Positions 22,872 through 33,662 of a DNA stretch of 64,000 nt are shown here, one piece after another (position 1 is the first letter of the stretch; every line of letters begins with the position of its first letter). The stretch is from Mytilinidion resinicola (taxonomy: Eukaryota; Ascomycota; Dothideomycetes; Mytilinidiales; Mytilinidiaceae). Location: NCBI RefSeq assembly GCF_010093595.1, contig NW_022985440.1, positions 1,674,325 to 1,738,324 on the forward strand. Reading direction: 5' to 3'. The position numbers and the translations under genes were made by a program. A model generated the notes under the pieces. That model ran no database searches and had not been told where the DNA came from. It saw only the letters and a program-made list of their open reading frames with translations.

Positions 22872-23927
22872 TTAATCATCGAATTCGCGCCGGTGGTCAC
22901 CGAGATCGGCCTCAGTATCGTATTCAGGCTCATGTCCAGAAAGCTCGTTGTTCGGGGTTTCGTGGAGCTGCTCCCAAGTCTGCCAGGCGCACTGCTCCGG
23001 ATCTTCATCGGCTAACCAAATTCGAGGTGGAAAGCCCCCAAAGACCTGCTTGTACAGCGCTTTGAGGCAACTGAGGTCTTCTCGGGCGAAAGCGATGGCG
23101 TGTATACCAACAAGTGCGGAGTGTTGGTCGAAGATGTGTTGTGTTGGGCCCGGAAGACGAGACCGGCGCTCACAAATGACGAACCTACAGTAGGAGCACA
23201 AATTGCTGGAATCGGTAACACCGTTGATCATTTTTGCCAGACAATCAGAGTGAAAAGTGTGGCCACAGCCAGTAGTAACTCCATTAACCGCGCCAGTGTT
23301 TTCGAGGCAGATGGCGCAGACTTCCGGGGGTCCGACATACACGCTCGACACTTCAGATACCTGAATGTCAGCACCGGTGGGCTCATAAGTGTCTTGGCTA
23401 GTGTAACAGCCCACAAGCATCTGCACGCCTTCGTTGAGTTGGCGGCGCAGCGCTTGCCCAATCTCCCACATAGGCTTCAGGATAGTATCAGTGACGCATG
23501 GTACCCAGAGGAACTTCTCACCGAACTCCTCGGACAGCTCATCAACTTTCGCCTGAAGCTCGAAGATGCGGGCGTATGGTTTTTCGTCTCGGCAGAAGGC
23601 TGAGGAGTCGGAGAGATACGGGGCAAGCACGTCGGTGAGGGGGGCTGCCTGGTCGATTTCACCGTTGGAGTCGATGATGGAGGGTTCGATGGTGTAGCGC
23701 ATCGCGGCCTGGAAATGCATAAGCGCACAGAGGAAATTCTGCGTCATCAGGGGTAGGCCGAGTTTCCAGAGGTTGTCCGCGCGAATGTTGATATCGGTTG
23801 GGGTTAGGAACTCGAAGTGATCCGAGGGAGTGGTGTTAGGATCATACCGCTCCTGCAAATCCAAGATACAGGCAAGGTGGCGCCAGGTTTCGAGACGCCG
23901 GGCGGGCGAAAGAGGGTTCAGCGGCAT
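22872..23927 (-). CDS. RING-H2 finger protein, paralogue 2
   Basis: Intronless, about 351 residues if started at 23927. The RING-H2 finger reads CAIC...GCGHTFHSDC...CSYC, with the same spacing pattern as its neighbours. The preceding helical region (QLNEGVQMLVGC, DTYEPTGADIQ) and the following ICERRSRLPGP stretch match paralogues 1 and 3. Predicted E3 ubiquitin ligase; partner and substrate unknown. The frame is open upstream to an ATG at 24047, which would add 40 residues with a hydrophobic start resembling a signal peptide. I chose 23927 because the conserved block starts just after it, as in the paralogues. The acidic tail is shorter than in the other two. It lies head to head with paralogue 3. 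Confidence 0.83.
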   Translation of the reverse strand: MPLNPLSPARRLETWRHLACILDLQERYDPNTTPSDHFEFLTPTDINIRADNLWKLGLPLMTQNFLCALMHFQAAMRYTIEPSIIDSNGEIDQAAPLTDVLAPYLSDSSAFCRDEKPYARIFELQAKVDELSEEFGEKFLWVPCVTDTILKPMWEIGQALRRQLNEGVQMLVGCYTSQDTYEPTGADIQVSEVSSVYVGPPEVCAICLENTGAVNGVTTGCGHTFHSDCLAKMINGVTDSSNLCSYCRFVICERRSRLPGPTQHIFDQHSALVGIHAIAFAREDLSCLKALYKQVFGGFPPRIWLADEDPEQCAWQTWEQLHETPNNELSGHEPEYDTEADLGDHRREFDD

Positions 23928-24700
23928 TATGGATCCGGTTGGCGTAGAGGTGATGTGGGTAAAAGGGTGGGTTTGCGGGTGGTGGTATGCAACTGCTGTG
24001 AAGAATACGGAGAGTAGAATGGGGGCAACGAATGTCATTTTATGCAACCGTTTTCAAAAGTGAACGTGCCTCAAAATGTGAAAGTAGAGTGATATACGAG
24101 ATGTGAGAGTCTATGAGGTACACCAAATGTGAAAGTACAAGTGTTGTCCGCAGTGGTGGTAGAGTATAGATCTTTGTGAAGGAACGTACCTTGACCTACC
24201 CTAGATACTGGCGGACCCAGTGGCTCTCTCACACCTGCTCGTTCCATACGATTGTTATCCCATAATAACAAAACAATCCAATCGGAATCAGCAGCGTTTC
24301 TCTTCATGAGTACACATGCCGTCGCGATTCCTGAGCGCCATCCTTACGTTAACAAGATGTTTCGATGAATCGACGTGATAGACTGATATGCTTACCTAAC
24401 TATGTCCTTCCACCATAATATTCACTTGTAGATTCGAGTCTTATCGCCCTATATACATTCACTTTAGTCCTTCGCTCTCCAAAATAATATCACTAGGATG
24501 GAACTTACACTCCTCCCCACACCTTCACTTTCGCATGGTGGGCCGTATCACCACCTACCTTAAGACCCCCCAACGTCTTGTCTTCTCTCCAAAATCTCGC
24601 AACACCATTCCACTCACCTCCTGAACCCCCCCACCCAGCCACACAACCACATCACCACCACCACCACCGCCGCCGCAACGTCATCCAACCGAACCCCGAA
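23928..24700. other. Divergent promoter of RING paralogues 2 and 3
   Basis: A 773-bp gap between two head-to-head RING genes. It includes possible upstream in-frame extensions of both (to 24047 on the minus strand and from 24578 on the plus strand, the latter encoding a His/Pro-rich segment). No other gene seen. Confidence 0.4.
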
Positions 24701-25756
24701 ATGTCAACCAACTACATCGCCTCCCTCGCCCAGTGTCTCCGACTCTGGTCCTCCTTCCACAGCGCCCTCGAACAAGTCACCGCGAGCAACCAGACCCCAG
24801 CCGACCAGTTCAAGCACATAACATCCCCATTCTTCCATCTCTCCCGCGCGGACATCACCGCCGCATCCATGCCGCTACCAGCAGAGACCTTCTGGATCTC
24901 CCTCATGAACTTCCAGGTGGCGATGCGGTATACCGTGGACCCCTCGCACCCCGACCAGAGCATCGATGGGCTAAGCGCATACTCTGCCAACCCAACCGCA
25001 TTCCGGCGGGACGAGGAGCTGCGCCGGCGGATCGAGGAGATGCGGCTGGAGACTGCAAGGCAGAGGCGTCTGGATACGAAACAATTCAATATGGTTTCGA
25101 CGATCGTGCCTATTCTCAATGGGATGTGGGAGGTGGGCCAGACGCTTCGGGGTGAGCTGAACGAGGGTGTCGCCATGCTGTTGGCTTGCTATACAGCTGA
25201 GGAGACTTACGAGCCAGCTGGGGACGCGATCCAGATCGAGGCGTTCTCAGAACCCTACGTAGGCCAGCCTGAAGACTGCGGCGTCTGCCTCGAAAGCACG
25301 GGCGCCCTGGATGCGGTGGTTATTGCCTGCGAACATTGTTTTCATCGAAAATGTTTAAGAGAACTAGTTAACCAAGTCGGCAACTCGAGCAATATGTGTC
25401 CATATTGCAGGCTTGTGCTGTGCGAACGGCGAGCGAGGGCACCAGGGGTTACCAACCACATGTTCGATCAGCGCTCGGCGATCGAGGCCATGCGCGGCAT
25501 CTACTTTGCTCGCAGAGATATGGACAGGTTGAAAGAACTATATGAGGAAGTCTTTGATGAGAAGCCTCGGGCGGACTGGTTGGCAGGCCGGTGGTCTTTC
25601 AACATGTGGGGCCCTTGGGGCAACCATGCTGAATTGACTGAGTCGGAGGGCGAGGAGGATGACGCTGCCGAATCGAAGGAGGATGGGAGCGACTCCGAGA
25701 ACGGCACAGATGAGTCGGAGCTCGACGACATCGAGCCTGGAAAGGGCCCGAATTAG
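24701..25756 (+). CDS. RING-H2 finger protein, paralogue 3
   Basis: Intronless, about 351 residues from the ATG at 24701. The frame is open from 24578, adding a His/Pro-rich stretch. The RING-H2 finger reads CGVC...ACEHCFHRKC...CPYC. Flanking conserved blocks (ADQFKHI, ELNEGVAMLLACY, LCERRARAPG, IYFARRDMDRLKELY) match the two upstream paralogues. Predicted E3 ubiquitin ligase. The acidic C-terminal tail is cut by a stop at 25754-25756. A one-base shift places a further acidic coding frame, ending at 25992, directly in line. That frame repeats the last part of the tail, so the gene may be frameshifted or have an unrecognised splice. The RING domain is unaffected. Confidence 0.83.
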   Translation: MSTNYIASLAQCLRLWSSFHSALEQVTASNQTPADQFKHITSPFFHLSRADITAASMPLPAETFWISLMNFQVAMRYTVDPSHPDQSIDGLSAYSANPTAFRRDEELRRRIEEMRLETARQRRLDTKQFNMVSTIVPILNGMWEVGQTLRGELNEGVAMLLACYTAEETYEPAGDAIQIEAFSEPYVGQPEDCGVCLESTGALDAVVIACEHCFHRKCLRELVNQVGNSSNMCPYCRLVLCERRARAPGVTNHMFDQRSAIEAMRGIYFARRDMDRLKELYEEVFDEKPRADWLAGRWSFNMWGPWGNHAELTESEGEEDDAAESKEDGSDSENGTDESELDDIEPGKGPN

Positions 25757-25992
25757 AGCAAGGTGAGCCTGAGGCCGATTCAGAAGTGGATGGAAACGAC
25801 TGTGAGTCGAAGAAGGATGGGAGCGACTCCGAAAACGATGGAAATGGGTTGGTGTTCGAGGACATTGATCCCACTGATGCGGCCGAGTTGGAGCAAGCTG
25901 AGTCGGGGACCGATTCAGAGGTGGATGAAAACTACTCGGAGAACGAGGAATACTGGTTAGAGATATGTGACCTCAATCTCGATGACCTGTAG
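25757..25992 (+). pseudogene. Out-of-frame acidic extension of RING paralogue 3
   Basis: A plus-strand frame, open across the stop of the preceding gene and ending at 25992, encodes about 78 mostly Asp/Glu/Ser residues. The block SKKDGSDSEN followed by a FEDIDP-like motif and a LEQAE...DSEVDEN segment matches the block ending the previous ORF (SKEDGSDSEN, DDIEPGK, LEQGEPEADSEVDGN). The repeat period is 134 bases (25673 to 25807), one short of 45 codons. Best read as a tandem-duplicated acidic tail with a one-base shift inside the first copy. Alternatively it is a 3' exon reached by a splice I did not find. Confidence 0.5.
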
Positions 25993-26384
25993 AACGATCC
26001 AACCTCTTCGGGACGAGGCATATAACCACGAATAGGCTCGGCTTGTGCGAAGAGTCACCTAGAGCAAAGAAATTAACTGAGACATTGATCGAAAGAGTTG
26101 GGAATTGAGTTATGAACGAGCAGATCTTTCTGGGACACTTAGTAATCGTATTGCAGAACTTTATTGGCGATAAGAAAAAAGCTCAAATAAATGCCTGCAT
26201 CTCACCGTATGCAAATCGTAGTGATTTGAGAATTATTAAACATGTTAATCCTACACCACTTAGTCAACACAGCTTAATACCAATCCAATGACAATACCCA
26301 AGCATACTGCAACAAGCCCCCTCCGCCCTTGAAACGCCTGAATAAGGAACCTTAGCAAATACCCCCGGAATGAACGCCATACCC
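25993..26384. other. Intergenic, convergent 3' flanks
   Basis: About 390 bp between the RING paralogue 3 locus and the convergent LRR gene. AT-rich, probably both 3' UTRs. No gene seen. Confidence 0.45.
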
Positions 26385-29300
26385 TTAAAAAACCATCATT
26401 GGTCCTCTTCTCCCAATCTCTTCCACATCCCCTGCCCCATCTCCTCCCCTAAGTTTCTCCACCTCGGCTGGATCTATCCTCCCGAACAGCTCCCTCTTAA
26501 CGCTCTCGGTATCCATAGTCAAAAATTTTCGATCCCTCAACGGATTCGCGGCTATGTTTAGGGTCTCTAGTCCGTCCATAAGACTGACCTTCTCATCGAT
26601 GACCCTCATATCATTACTGCTGAAGTCCGCAATCTTAAGCTCCATCAAGGACGTGAAACCCGGCGGAAGTGCGGTAATTTTATTCTCTCCTGCGCGGAGA
26701 ACATCGAGGCCGGTCCAGGATGCGATATCAGGGAGGTGAGTGAGGCGATTAATACTGATGTCGAGTGTTTTTAGGGCGGGTAGGGAGATGGTGGTGGTCG
26801 TGAGGCAGGTGAGAGCGTTGGAAGAGATGTTGAGTGTCTGGAGAGAAGAAGTTTGAACATCTTCAGGGAAGAAGGAGTCGGAGAAGGAGTTGTTGGTGGC
26901 GATGAGGTCTACTAGGGAGACCACGGTGAACAGAGTCGCAGGAAGGGAGGCGAGCTTATTGTGAGAGACGTTCAGAGTGCGAAGATGGATGAGCTCTCGC
27001 ATCTCTTCCGGTAGATCGGTTAGCTTGTTTCCTTGAAGTTCGAGGATCTCCAATTGATCTAGATTCCTAATGCTCGACGGAAGGCTATTTTGCAAACTGT
27101 TTTCGGTGAGCTTGAGATCTCTAAGTGATGAGATCTGCGAGATGATGCCCATGGCGTCATTGGTGAGCTTGTTTCGAGACTGCGTACTCATTAGGATCGA
27201 ACTATAGAGAAAGGGTATGTCTACTGACAAGATTGAGCTTGGTGAGGGGCAAGCGCCGCAGGCCGAGCGGTATGGTAGGTAGCAAATTTCCATGAAGGTC
27301 AATATTCTGAACGCCGCCGAATTGCGGGCCTGGGATGTCATCAAGGATAGTATGCACGTCCACATCGGGGAACATTTCGTCGGGGATAGTTCCGAGCTCA
27401 TTATCAGCAGCGATGAAGGTTGTGAGATCTACAAACTCTCCCCAAGCCATATAAGACTTATCGGCGTCGAATTCGTACATCTTCAGCACATCTTCAGGTA
27501 CCTCACTCAGGCCCATGGCGGCGATATTGAGTCGCCCATCAAGTCTAGCAGCGTCCACTCGCTTTCGCATCAGCGAAACACTGCCCTTAGGGCCCTGATT
27601 GAAAGGGTCTGCGTCAAGCCCGAAATCAAACGTAGCAATCTCTGCGGGGTCTGGTACAATTGCATGCTCGCTTTCGGTAACAGCTTTAGGTGGTGGTGTG
27701 GATACCTCCTTTTTCTCCTTTGCCGCTGCTGCCCGTTTGGCCGCCTTCGCTTTTGCGATCTGCTCACGTAGTGCAGCCGATGAGTGTACTGGTTTCTGGT
27801 CTGTATCGGACGGCGGTGCAGGAGCGGGGCGCGATATAGCCTTCGGTTTCGTAGGACGCTTTGCTGGGGCCTTCAAGGGTTTCGTATGCTGTCGGGCCGG
27901 TACCTCGATATTCTCAACATCGTCGGCGGCTATTGTTAAAATGTGTTCTGCTGCGTTCGACCGTCGAGCAGCTGTTCTTGCTTTTGCGAGCTGTTCCCGT
28001 AGTGCTGCCGACGAAGCAGACATTTTTAAGGGCCTTACCGGCTGCTGAGCTGGTCTTTTTGGACTTTCAGTGCTAACTAGCGGCATTATTGAGACTTGTT
28101 CTGCTGCATTCGACCGTCGAGCAGCCGTACTGGCATTGGCAAGTTGGTCTCGTGGCTCAGCTAACAAGGAAGATACCTTCAGCGGTGTCGTCGGTTGCTG
28201 AACTGGTAGCTCAATTTTTTCAGTATCATCAGGAGCTATTTCCGAAACATCTCCTCCTACATTTGACCGCCGAGCAGCTGCCCTAGCTTTTGAGAGTTGC
28301 TCCCTTAAGGCTGCCGACGAATGAGAAACCTTCCGAGCCGACAACTCAGGAGATTGCTCGACGCTAGAAACACCCCCACGCGTAACAGGTGTAGATGGAG
28401 TAGTTGGAGTTGGAGTTAGTCCAGCTCGATCATGTAGCCCACTGAGACTCGCACGTGGGTTGAGAGTTCTCCCGCCTGAAGGTGGCTGTCCATATAGTCC
28501 ACTGATGCTCGCGCGTGGCCGTAGCGTTCTCGCGGCCGTTGTCGTGCTTATGCTAAGTGGTCGGGCCTTTGACGCAGACTTGATACTTTGGATTTGAGAA
28601 GCAGGTTGGGTCGATGTAGGCCTCGTAGTAAGACCTAGCTTACTTGGGGTCCCAACACTTCGTGGTAAGGCGGCACTGACACTCCTCTTGCCTGGAGCTG
28701 TCAGTGACCCTCTGGGTTGTCCAATATTCGAATTTGGGGCTTTCGAAGGAGTAGAAGGACCAAACTGCGAGATTGTGCCGAAGGTTCCGTCGCTCGTTCC
28801 TGGCCGGCCCATGTTATTCCCTAGGGCGGACGCAGGTCTGGCAGGAGGCCCCATTGGACTCTCCGTGGCAAAGAAACTTGACCTCCTCCTGCCTTTCTGC
28901 CTGGGTGAATCTAGCTGGGATAGACTCTCGACTGTCCGGTCCGACAACGAAGGTCGAGACTTCCTGGCCGCTGGCCTCAATTCCACCTCTCCATTGTCTC
29001 CCTGGAGGTTTATCCCTTGTTCTCCGTCCCTAAATCCCTGTCTTGAGGAGGCCCGCGAAGAGGCCCGCGAGGATGCTCGAAACCCATTTAGTGAACCAAG
29101 ATTATCGTTTTCTCTCGTTTCGTTGTTTGTGGTAGGCAATATCGGGTTGTTGAGTCGGTTTTGTCGCGATGGGGGCCTCCCAATTGGCTTTTTGAAGACA
29201 CCATCGTCGGTTGTAGTCTTCTTCGCGGCCAAAGAGGGTGTGGATCTCTTTGCGGTCAATTGTGAAGAGGGTCGAGAGTTCGATTGAGATATCAAAGTAG

Positions 29301-29493
29301 AGGCCGGGCGTGTTGGACGGGACAGGGTTGACGCGGATGGTTTCTTTCTTAGAGTGTCGGAGGGCTGTGCGGGCTTAGGCTGTGGCTTGAGCTGCGAATT
29401 GCTGGCTGGGGATCTCAGCACAGGCAGCCTTGAGGGTCGAGGGAGGCCAGATGGGCGGCTGGAGGTGGACGAGGAGAAGGACGACGGCTCCAT
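26385..29493 (-). CDS. Leucine-rich repeat protein (LRRC40-like)
   Basis: Two exons, 29493-27229 and 27179-26385, with a 49-bp intron (donor gtcagt, branch ctaat, acceptor gcag), give about 1019 residues. The first 600 residues are disordered and Ser/Pro/Arg-rich. Residues roughly 390-585 carry four copies of a degenerate helix of the form SSAALREQL-KA--AARRSN. From about residue 680 to the end there are leucine-rich repeats (LxxLxLxxNxL), for example LEILELQGNKLTDLP and LRTLNVSHNKLASLP; the splice completes a LTKLNLSRNKL repeat. No signal peptide or membrane anchor, so it is probably an intracellular scaffold. The LRR part resembles LRRC40-type proteins; the partner is unknown. An upstream in-frame ATG at 29550 is less likely. 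Confidence 0.85.
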
Positions 29494-30717
29494 TGTAACA
29501 GCAGCATGGAGGTGTAACCAGGCTGCGAATGGAAATATCAAAGTCAACACAAGGCGCGTTCAATTCAAGGGAGGAGCTTGGGCTTGAACGAGCGGGAGCA
29601 GGGAAGCCGTATGGGGGGACCTGTGGGTGGCTTGAGCGGCAAACACACGGCCAACGAGCGGCAGGTGCTCCGATTTGCGGGCAGACGGTGAATTGGCGAT
29701 CTTTAGCTGATTTGTGTGCAGCGGCGGATGCTGGGGAAACATCGCAGCAGCCGAAAGGGGTCATGTTGATCATGTTGACCTGCAAATAGAAGCGTGACCT
29801 CAGAGTACCACGAACTACTTGATGCCTGCTCGACCACGGATCAGTGATGCTTGACCGGCATTCAGAGGTGGAAAACCCAGTCACATGACCATGATATATG
29901 TCAAAGGGAGTTTGCAACTACGTAGGGGGTCTTAGACAAGTTTGCTCCGGCAGACTTCCATACGCCTTCATGTCACAACCATCAATCCAACACCCTCAAG
30001 CAAGATTGTTATTCCTTCTCAGTCAATCAACGGGATATCTGTTCTCCAAGTCTGACAAACCCAGCGGGAACGATGCTACCGGTGCCTCCCAAGTATCTCG
30101 TATCAATGTCTCGGTCACGTGCTTTCCTGAAACAACAGAGCACGCGCGATACAGCGGATTGACTCCTGCAGAAAGCAGCACGAAGAGCTAGACATACCTG
30201 ACACCTCCATACAGCGCGTACGAATGCCTCAGCTGCAGTAGGTCTCATGGTCGGCCGCTGGTTGCCCATACAACGGGGCCTCGGACGCTTAACCACATCT
30301 GGCGGGGATGCGACCGGCTCGAGGCCTTGGGTGTGTTCTGCGCCAACGACAACCTCGTTCGCTCCCCAATTCCACCTTCTTGCAACACGTCGGACCCGCG
30401 AGCCCCAACCTGCAGACGTGGCCGTTGCAGTCGCAAACCTCGCCCCATCGTCCGGTGCAACGCGCTCTGCGACGCGACATCCCCGCCCGCCTGAAATCGC
30501 GCAAACCTCGCCGCGACCACCACTGGCCTCGTCCTGCACCTTTGCGCCAACCACCCGCCCGCCCGCTCGCCCCGCTGCCGCCTGCTGGCTCGACGCTGCT
30601 TTCGTGTGGGGAATTCGCGGATTTGCTGCGCTGCGACTCGCTCCTAGCTGCCTGTATATCTGACGTGTCCGGGGCTTGGACCACCGAGTCGCGCCATTGG
30701 AGCCCTCGCAAAACAAT
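29494..30717. other. Divergent promoter region, 1.2 kb
   Basis: Lies between the LRR gene and the coiled-coil gene. Several overlapping open frames exist (for instance minus strand 31097-30027), but they are GC-driven, lack motifs and run antisense into the next gene. A small gene at 29898-30191 plus strand cannot be excluded but has no support. Confidence 0.4.
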
Positions 30718-32232
30718 ATGGACGCCCAGGCACAACTTTCGCAGGCCGCGCGGGCCTCGCTCATATCTACAACTGAGCTTTCCCCAAACTCCCGCCCGAC
30801 TACTCCGCAACGCCAGCTTGCCTCTACCTCCCCGGTGCCATCAGCCATGCCAATTGCTCTCACTCCCGAGAGGGCCAAGTTCGCATCGCCAGCACCTCCA
30901 AATACCTCCTCAATGACGCCGCCGCCGTCCTCGCAGGTTGCTCCCACGCGCGCTCCTGTTCGAACTCCAACCCCGCCAACCCCCCACCTATCGTCCCCTC
31001 CACCGACTGTCAAGAATCCCGGCGTGGCAGAGCCGTCAACCGTTCTATTTACCTCCGAGCAAGTCACCAATGCGTCTGCCGAGGAGCTGAGATCCATGGT
31101 TGAAGAGCTTTCGACTGCGCTACGGGACGCTCGACTGAGCGCTGCACATTACAAGCTACAGCATAACATGTTGTGGATTGAGAGTAGAGAATCGGCCAAT
31201 CGAATGGCTGTGGAACTTGCCATGACCCAGGCCGAAGTCGATGTTCTACAAAAAGCCGAGGAGAGACGGCGAACGACGATGATGTCTCCCGCGCAGAGCT
31301 TCCATGAGACGGCCGTTAGCCCTGCGAATGCAATTCTCATGAACGAATTGACTAGGGATTGCCAAATGCTGCAGCACGAGAATGATGGGCTCCAAGCTGC
31401 GCTCAACCACCAGCGGAGGCTCACTGAGCACCGGGACGGGGAACTAGCAAGTCTGCGGGAAGAGAACAACCGCCTGAGAGGGCGCATCCGAAAGAATAGG
31501 GACCACATCGCTCCGTTCCTGCCCTTCCTCGACCAGATGAACGATGCCAGCCCCCCTAGGTCGAACATAGGCACTCCACGACATCGTAACACGGGAAGGA
31601 CGCATCCTCCGCTCAGAGAGCAGCCATTCGAAGCACTACTTCTTGCAGACAAAATGCTTAGCCAGGAGACAGCCACAGCGCCGTCCACTCCCACCAGGGC
31701 CCAGCCACCAAAGCAACGCTTCAGCCACACTCGAGGGGCTCAGTCAATGTCGTCTCTACCGCAGACACCAAATCGTCCACGCGCGAACCACTCACACCTC
31801 GCTGTGCCACGCACACCGCCTACCTTCAACGCCATCAACGCTGTACCACAATCAGCACCTCCGATCCAGTATCCCCAAAAGCACGCTCGTCGAGAAAGCA
31901 GCAACTCTACCATCACGGCGTCTAGCGTAGACGACGACGAAGTCTCAGAAGACGAGATCCCAGAGTCCCAGGCGAGTCAGATGGCAACCAACATGCTCCG
32001 CCGCACCCCGTCGCAAAAGACCAAGATGTCAGCCCCGCCATCACAGGACCGATATTCAAATGGCCTGATCCAGAGCAAGATTTTCGGTCAGGTCAAGAAG
32101 CCCGGAGTGAACAGGCCGAACGAGCATGAGAAGAGGAGGCTAGATGGTACCGATGTGCACGGGAGTCCAACTAAGAGGGGGCGATTGAATGAGGGAGTGG
32201 GGCTGGGCATTGGAGGCTTGCTCAGGGATTAG
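30718..32232 (+). CDS. Hypothetical coiled-coil protein
   Basis: Single exon, about 504 residues from the ATG at 30718; an ATG 14 codons upstream at 30676 is in frame. The N-terminal 120 residues are Ser/Pro/Thr-rich and disordered. A central helical region (about residues 125-265) begins EELRSMVEELSTALRDARLS and includes HENDGLQAALNHQRRLTEHR, a clear heptad-type coiled coil rich in Leu, Glu and Arg, ending with PFLPFLDQMND. The C-terminal half is again disordered, with SP/TP sites typical of proline-directed kinase targets and a basic stretch NEHEKRRLDGTDVHGSPTKR that could be a nuclear signal. Conserved-looking but not named by me; a nuclear or spindle-associated role would be a guess. Confidence 0.75.
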   Translation: MDAQAQLSQAARASLISTTELSPNSRPTTPQRQLASTSPVPSAMPIALTPERAKFASPAPPNTSSMTPPPSSQVAPTRAPVRTPTPPTPHLSSPPPTVKNPGVAEPSTVLFTSEQVTNASAEELRSMVEELSTALRDARLSAAHYKLQHNMLWIESRESANRMAVELAMTQAEVDVLQKAEERRRTTMMSPAQSFHETAVSPANAILMNELTRDCQMLQHENDGLQAALNHQRRLTEHRDGELASLREENNRLRGRIRKNRDHIAPFLPFLDQMNDASPPRSNIGTPRHRNTGRTHPPLREQPFEALLLADKMLSQETATAPSTPTRAQPPKQRFSHTRGAQSMSSLPQTPNRPRANHSHLAVPRTPPTFNAINAVPQSAPPIQYPQKHARRESSNSTITASSVDDDEVSEDEIPESQASQMATNMLRRTPSQKTKMSAPPSQDRYSNGLIQSKIFGQVKKPGVNRPNEHEKRRLDGTDVHGSPTKRGRLNEGVGLGIGGLLRD

Positions 32233-32681
32233 CAGAACAACTGTCTGTTTGAGTGATCGATATGATATGGTCACAAGCGACTTTCGATATCTTGGCGTCT
32301 CTGGAGCATCGGAGACCGGATCTTCTGACGCCACTTTTCATAGGGCTTTTTATAGGGTTCCCTTGGTGTTTCAACGTGGACATGTGGAAGGCTATGGATT
32401 TTGACGACCATAATGGGGGCATGGGATCTACGATGGTGATGAAAGTGGAGGATAGAGCCCTAGGTAGATTCGAGGCCGTATATAGCGCTGAATATGAGAG
32501 ATTCGATTCTCAAACTTCTTGAATACTTGTCGTGGCCTCCAATGTGAAGAGCGTGCCAAGCTTGATATCGGAGAAATGTAAACGCGCGACCCGAACAACG
32601 CACGGACTCGCACCACAGTTTCAATTTCAACCCGCCGCTCTCTCGAACTTCGAGCATCGACAATCCGCGCCAACCTCCACA
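32233..32681. other. Intergenic, eL13 promoter
   Basis: About 450 bp between the coiled-coil gene stop and the ribosomal protein gene start on the same strand. Short ORFs only. Confidence 0.45.
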
Positions 32682-33662
32682 ATGGCGATCAAGCATAACC
32701 AGCAGATTCAGAAGAATCACTTCCAGTATGTCCTTGAATTGATACTATCGAAACACAGAATGCTAACAATCTCCGCAGCAAGGACTGGCAACGGTACGTC
32801 TTCATCGGCCAAATCGAGCCCACCCCCAAAAACTTCCCCTCCTCATCTAGAACCACAAGCTGACAATCTCAGTCGTGTGCGCTGCCATTTCGATCAGCCA
32901 GGTAATTCCCCTCTTATATCCTGAGAGCAGTGGCGCCTGTGCGAAACTGCGACCTCGAGTCTGCGTTTCAATATCGAACCCCCCAGTCTGACGGTCCATA
33001 GGCCGCAAGCTGCGCCGCCGCAATGCTCGTGTTGCGAAAGCCGCGGCTGTAGCTCCTCGTCCCGTCGACAAGCTCCGCCCTGTTGTGCGATGCCCGACCA
33101 TCAAGTACAACCGCCGCGTGCGCGCTGGTCGTGGCTTCACCTTGGCTGAGCTGAAGGTATGGGACTTCTTTATAATGTAAAGCGGCATCAACTAATCGCA
33201 CTCAGGCTGCTGCTATCCCCCGCAAGCTCGCACCCACCATCGGTATCTCCGTCGACCCGTACGTGCCAGCCGTCCCTCCACCCTACCAACCCCATACCTA
33301 ACCCCCCCAACAGCCGCCGCCAGAACATCTCCGAGGAGAGCCTCAAGGCCAACGTCGAGCGTCTCCAGGAATACAAGAAGCGCCTCATCCTGTTCCCCCG
33401 CCGCCACGGCAAGACCAAGACCGGTGACGCCTCCGCCGAGGACGTCAAGGCCGCGAAGAAGGGCGACACCCTCTCCTCCATCGCGTCGGTCCTGCCCATC
33501 AAGAACGTCATCGAGTTCACCGAGGCCAAGATCGGCTCCGTCGAGAAGACCGAGAGCCCGTACAAGACGCTGCGTGCTGCGCGCTCCGAGGCCAGGCTTG
33601 TGGGTGTGCGGGCCAAGCGCGCCCAGGCGAAGGCTGATGAGAAGGAGTCGGCGAAGAAATAG
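32682..33662 (+). CDS. RPL13: 60S ribosomal protein eL13
   Basis: Large-subunit ribosomal protein L13e. Six exons: 32682-32725, 32779-32793, 32873-32901, 33002-33156, 33206-33258 and 33314-33662, about 214 residues. The spliced product starts [14 protein letters not shown] and continues through the conserved [16 protein letters not shown] and the [18 protein letters not shown] blocks to FTLAELK, then [10 protein letters not shown]. The tail is Lys/Ala-rich, as expected. Exon 2 is only 15 nt. All junctions are GT...AG and the phases agree. Such dense intron placement at the 5' end is common in ribosomal protein genes of these fungi. Single-frame reading of the last exon alone would miss half of the protein. 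Confidence 0.95.

Noticed and set aside
22785..23603. Plus-strand ORFs opposite RING paralogue 2
   Set aside because: Antisense frames; the minus-strand frame has the RING ligands and matches two paralogues.
30027..31097. Minus-strand ORF of 356 codons
   Set aside because: Overlaps the start of the coiled-coil gene in antisense, is Gly/Ala/Arg-rich with no motif, and arises from high GC.
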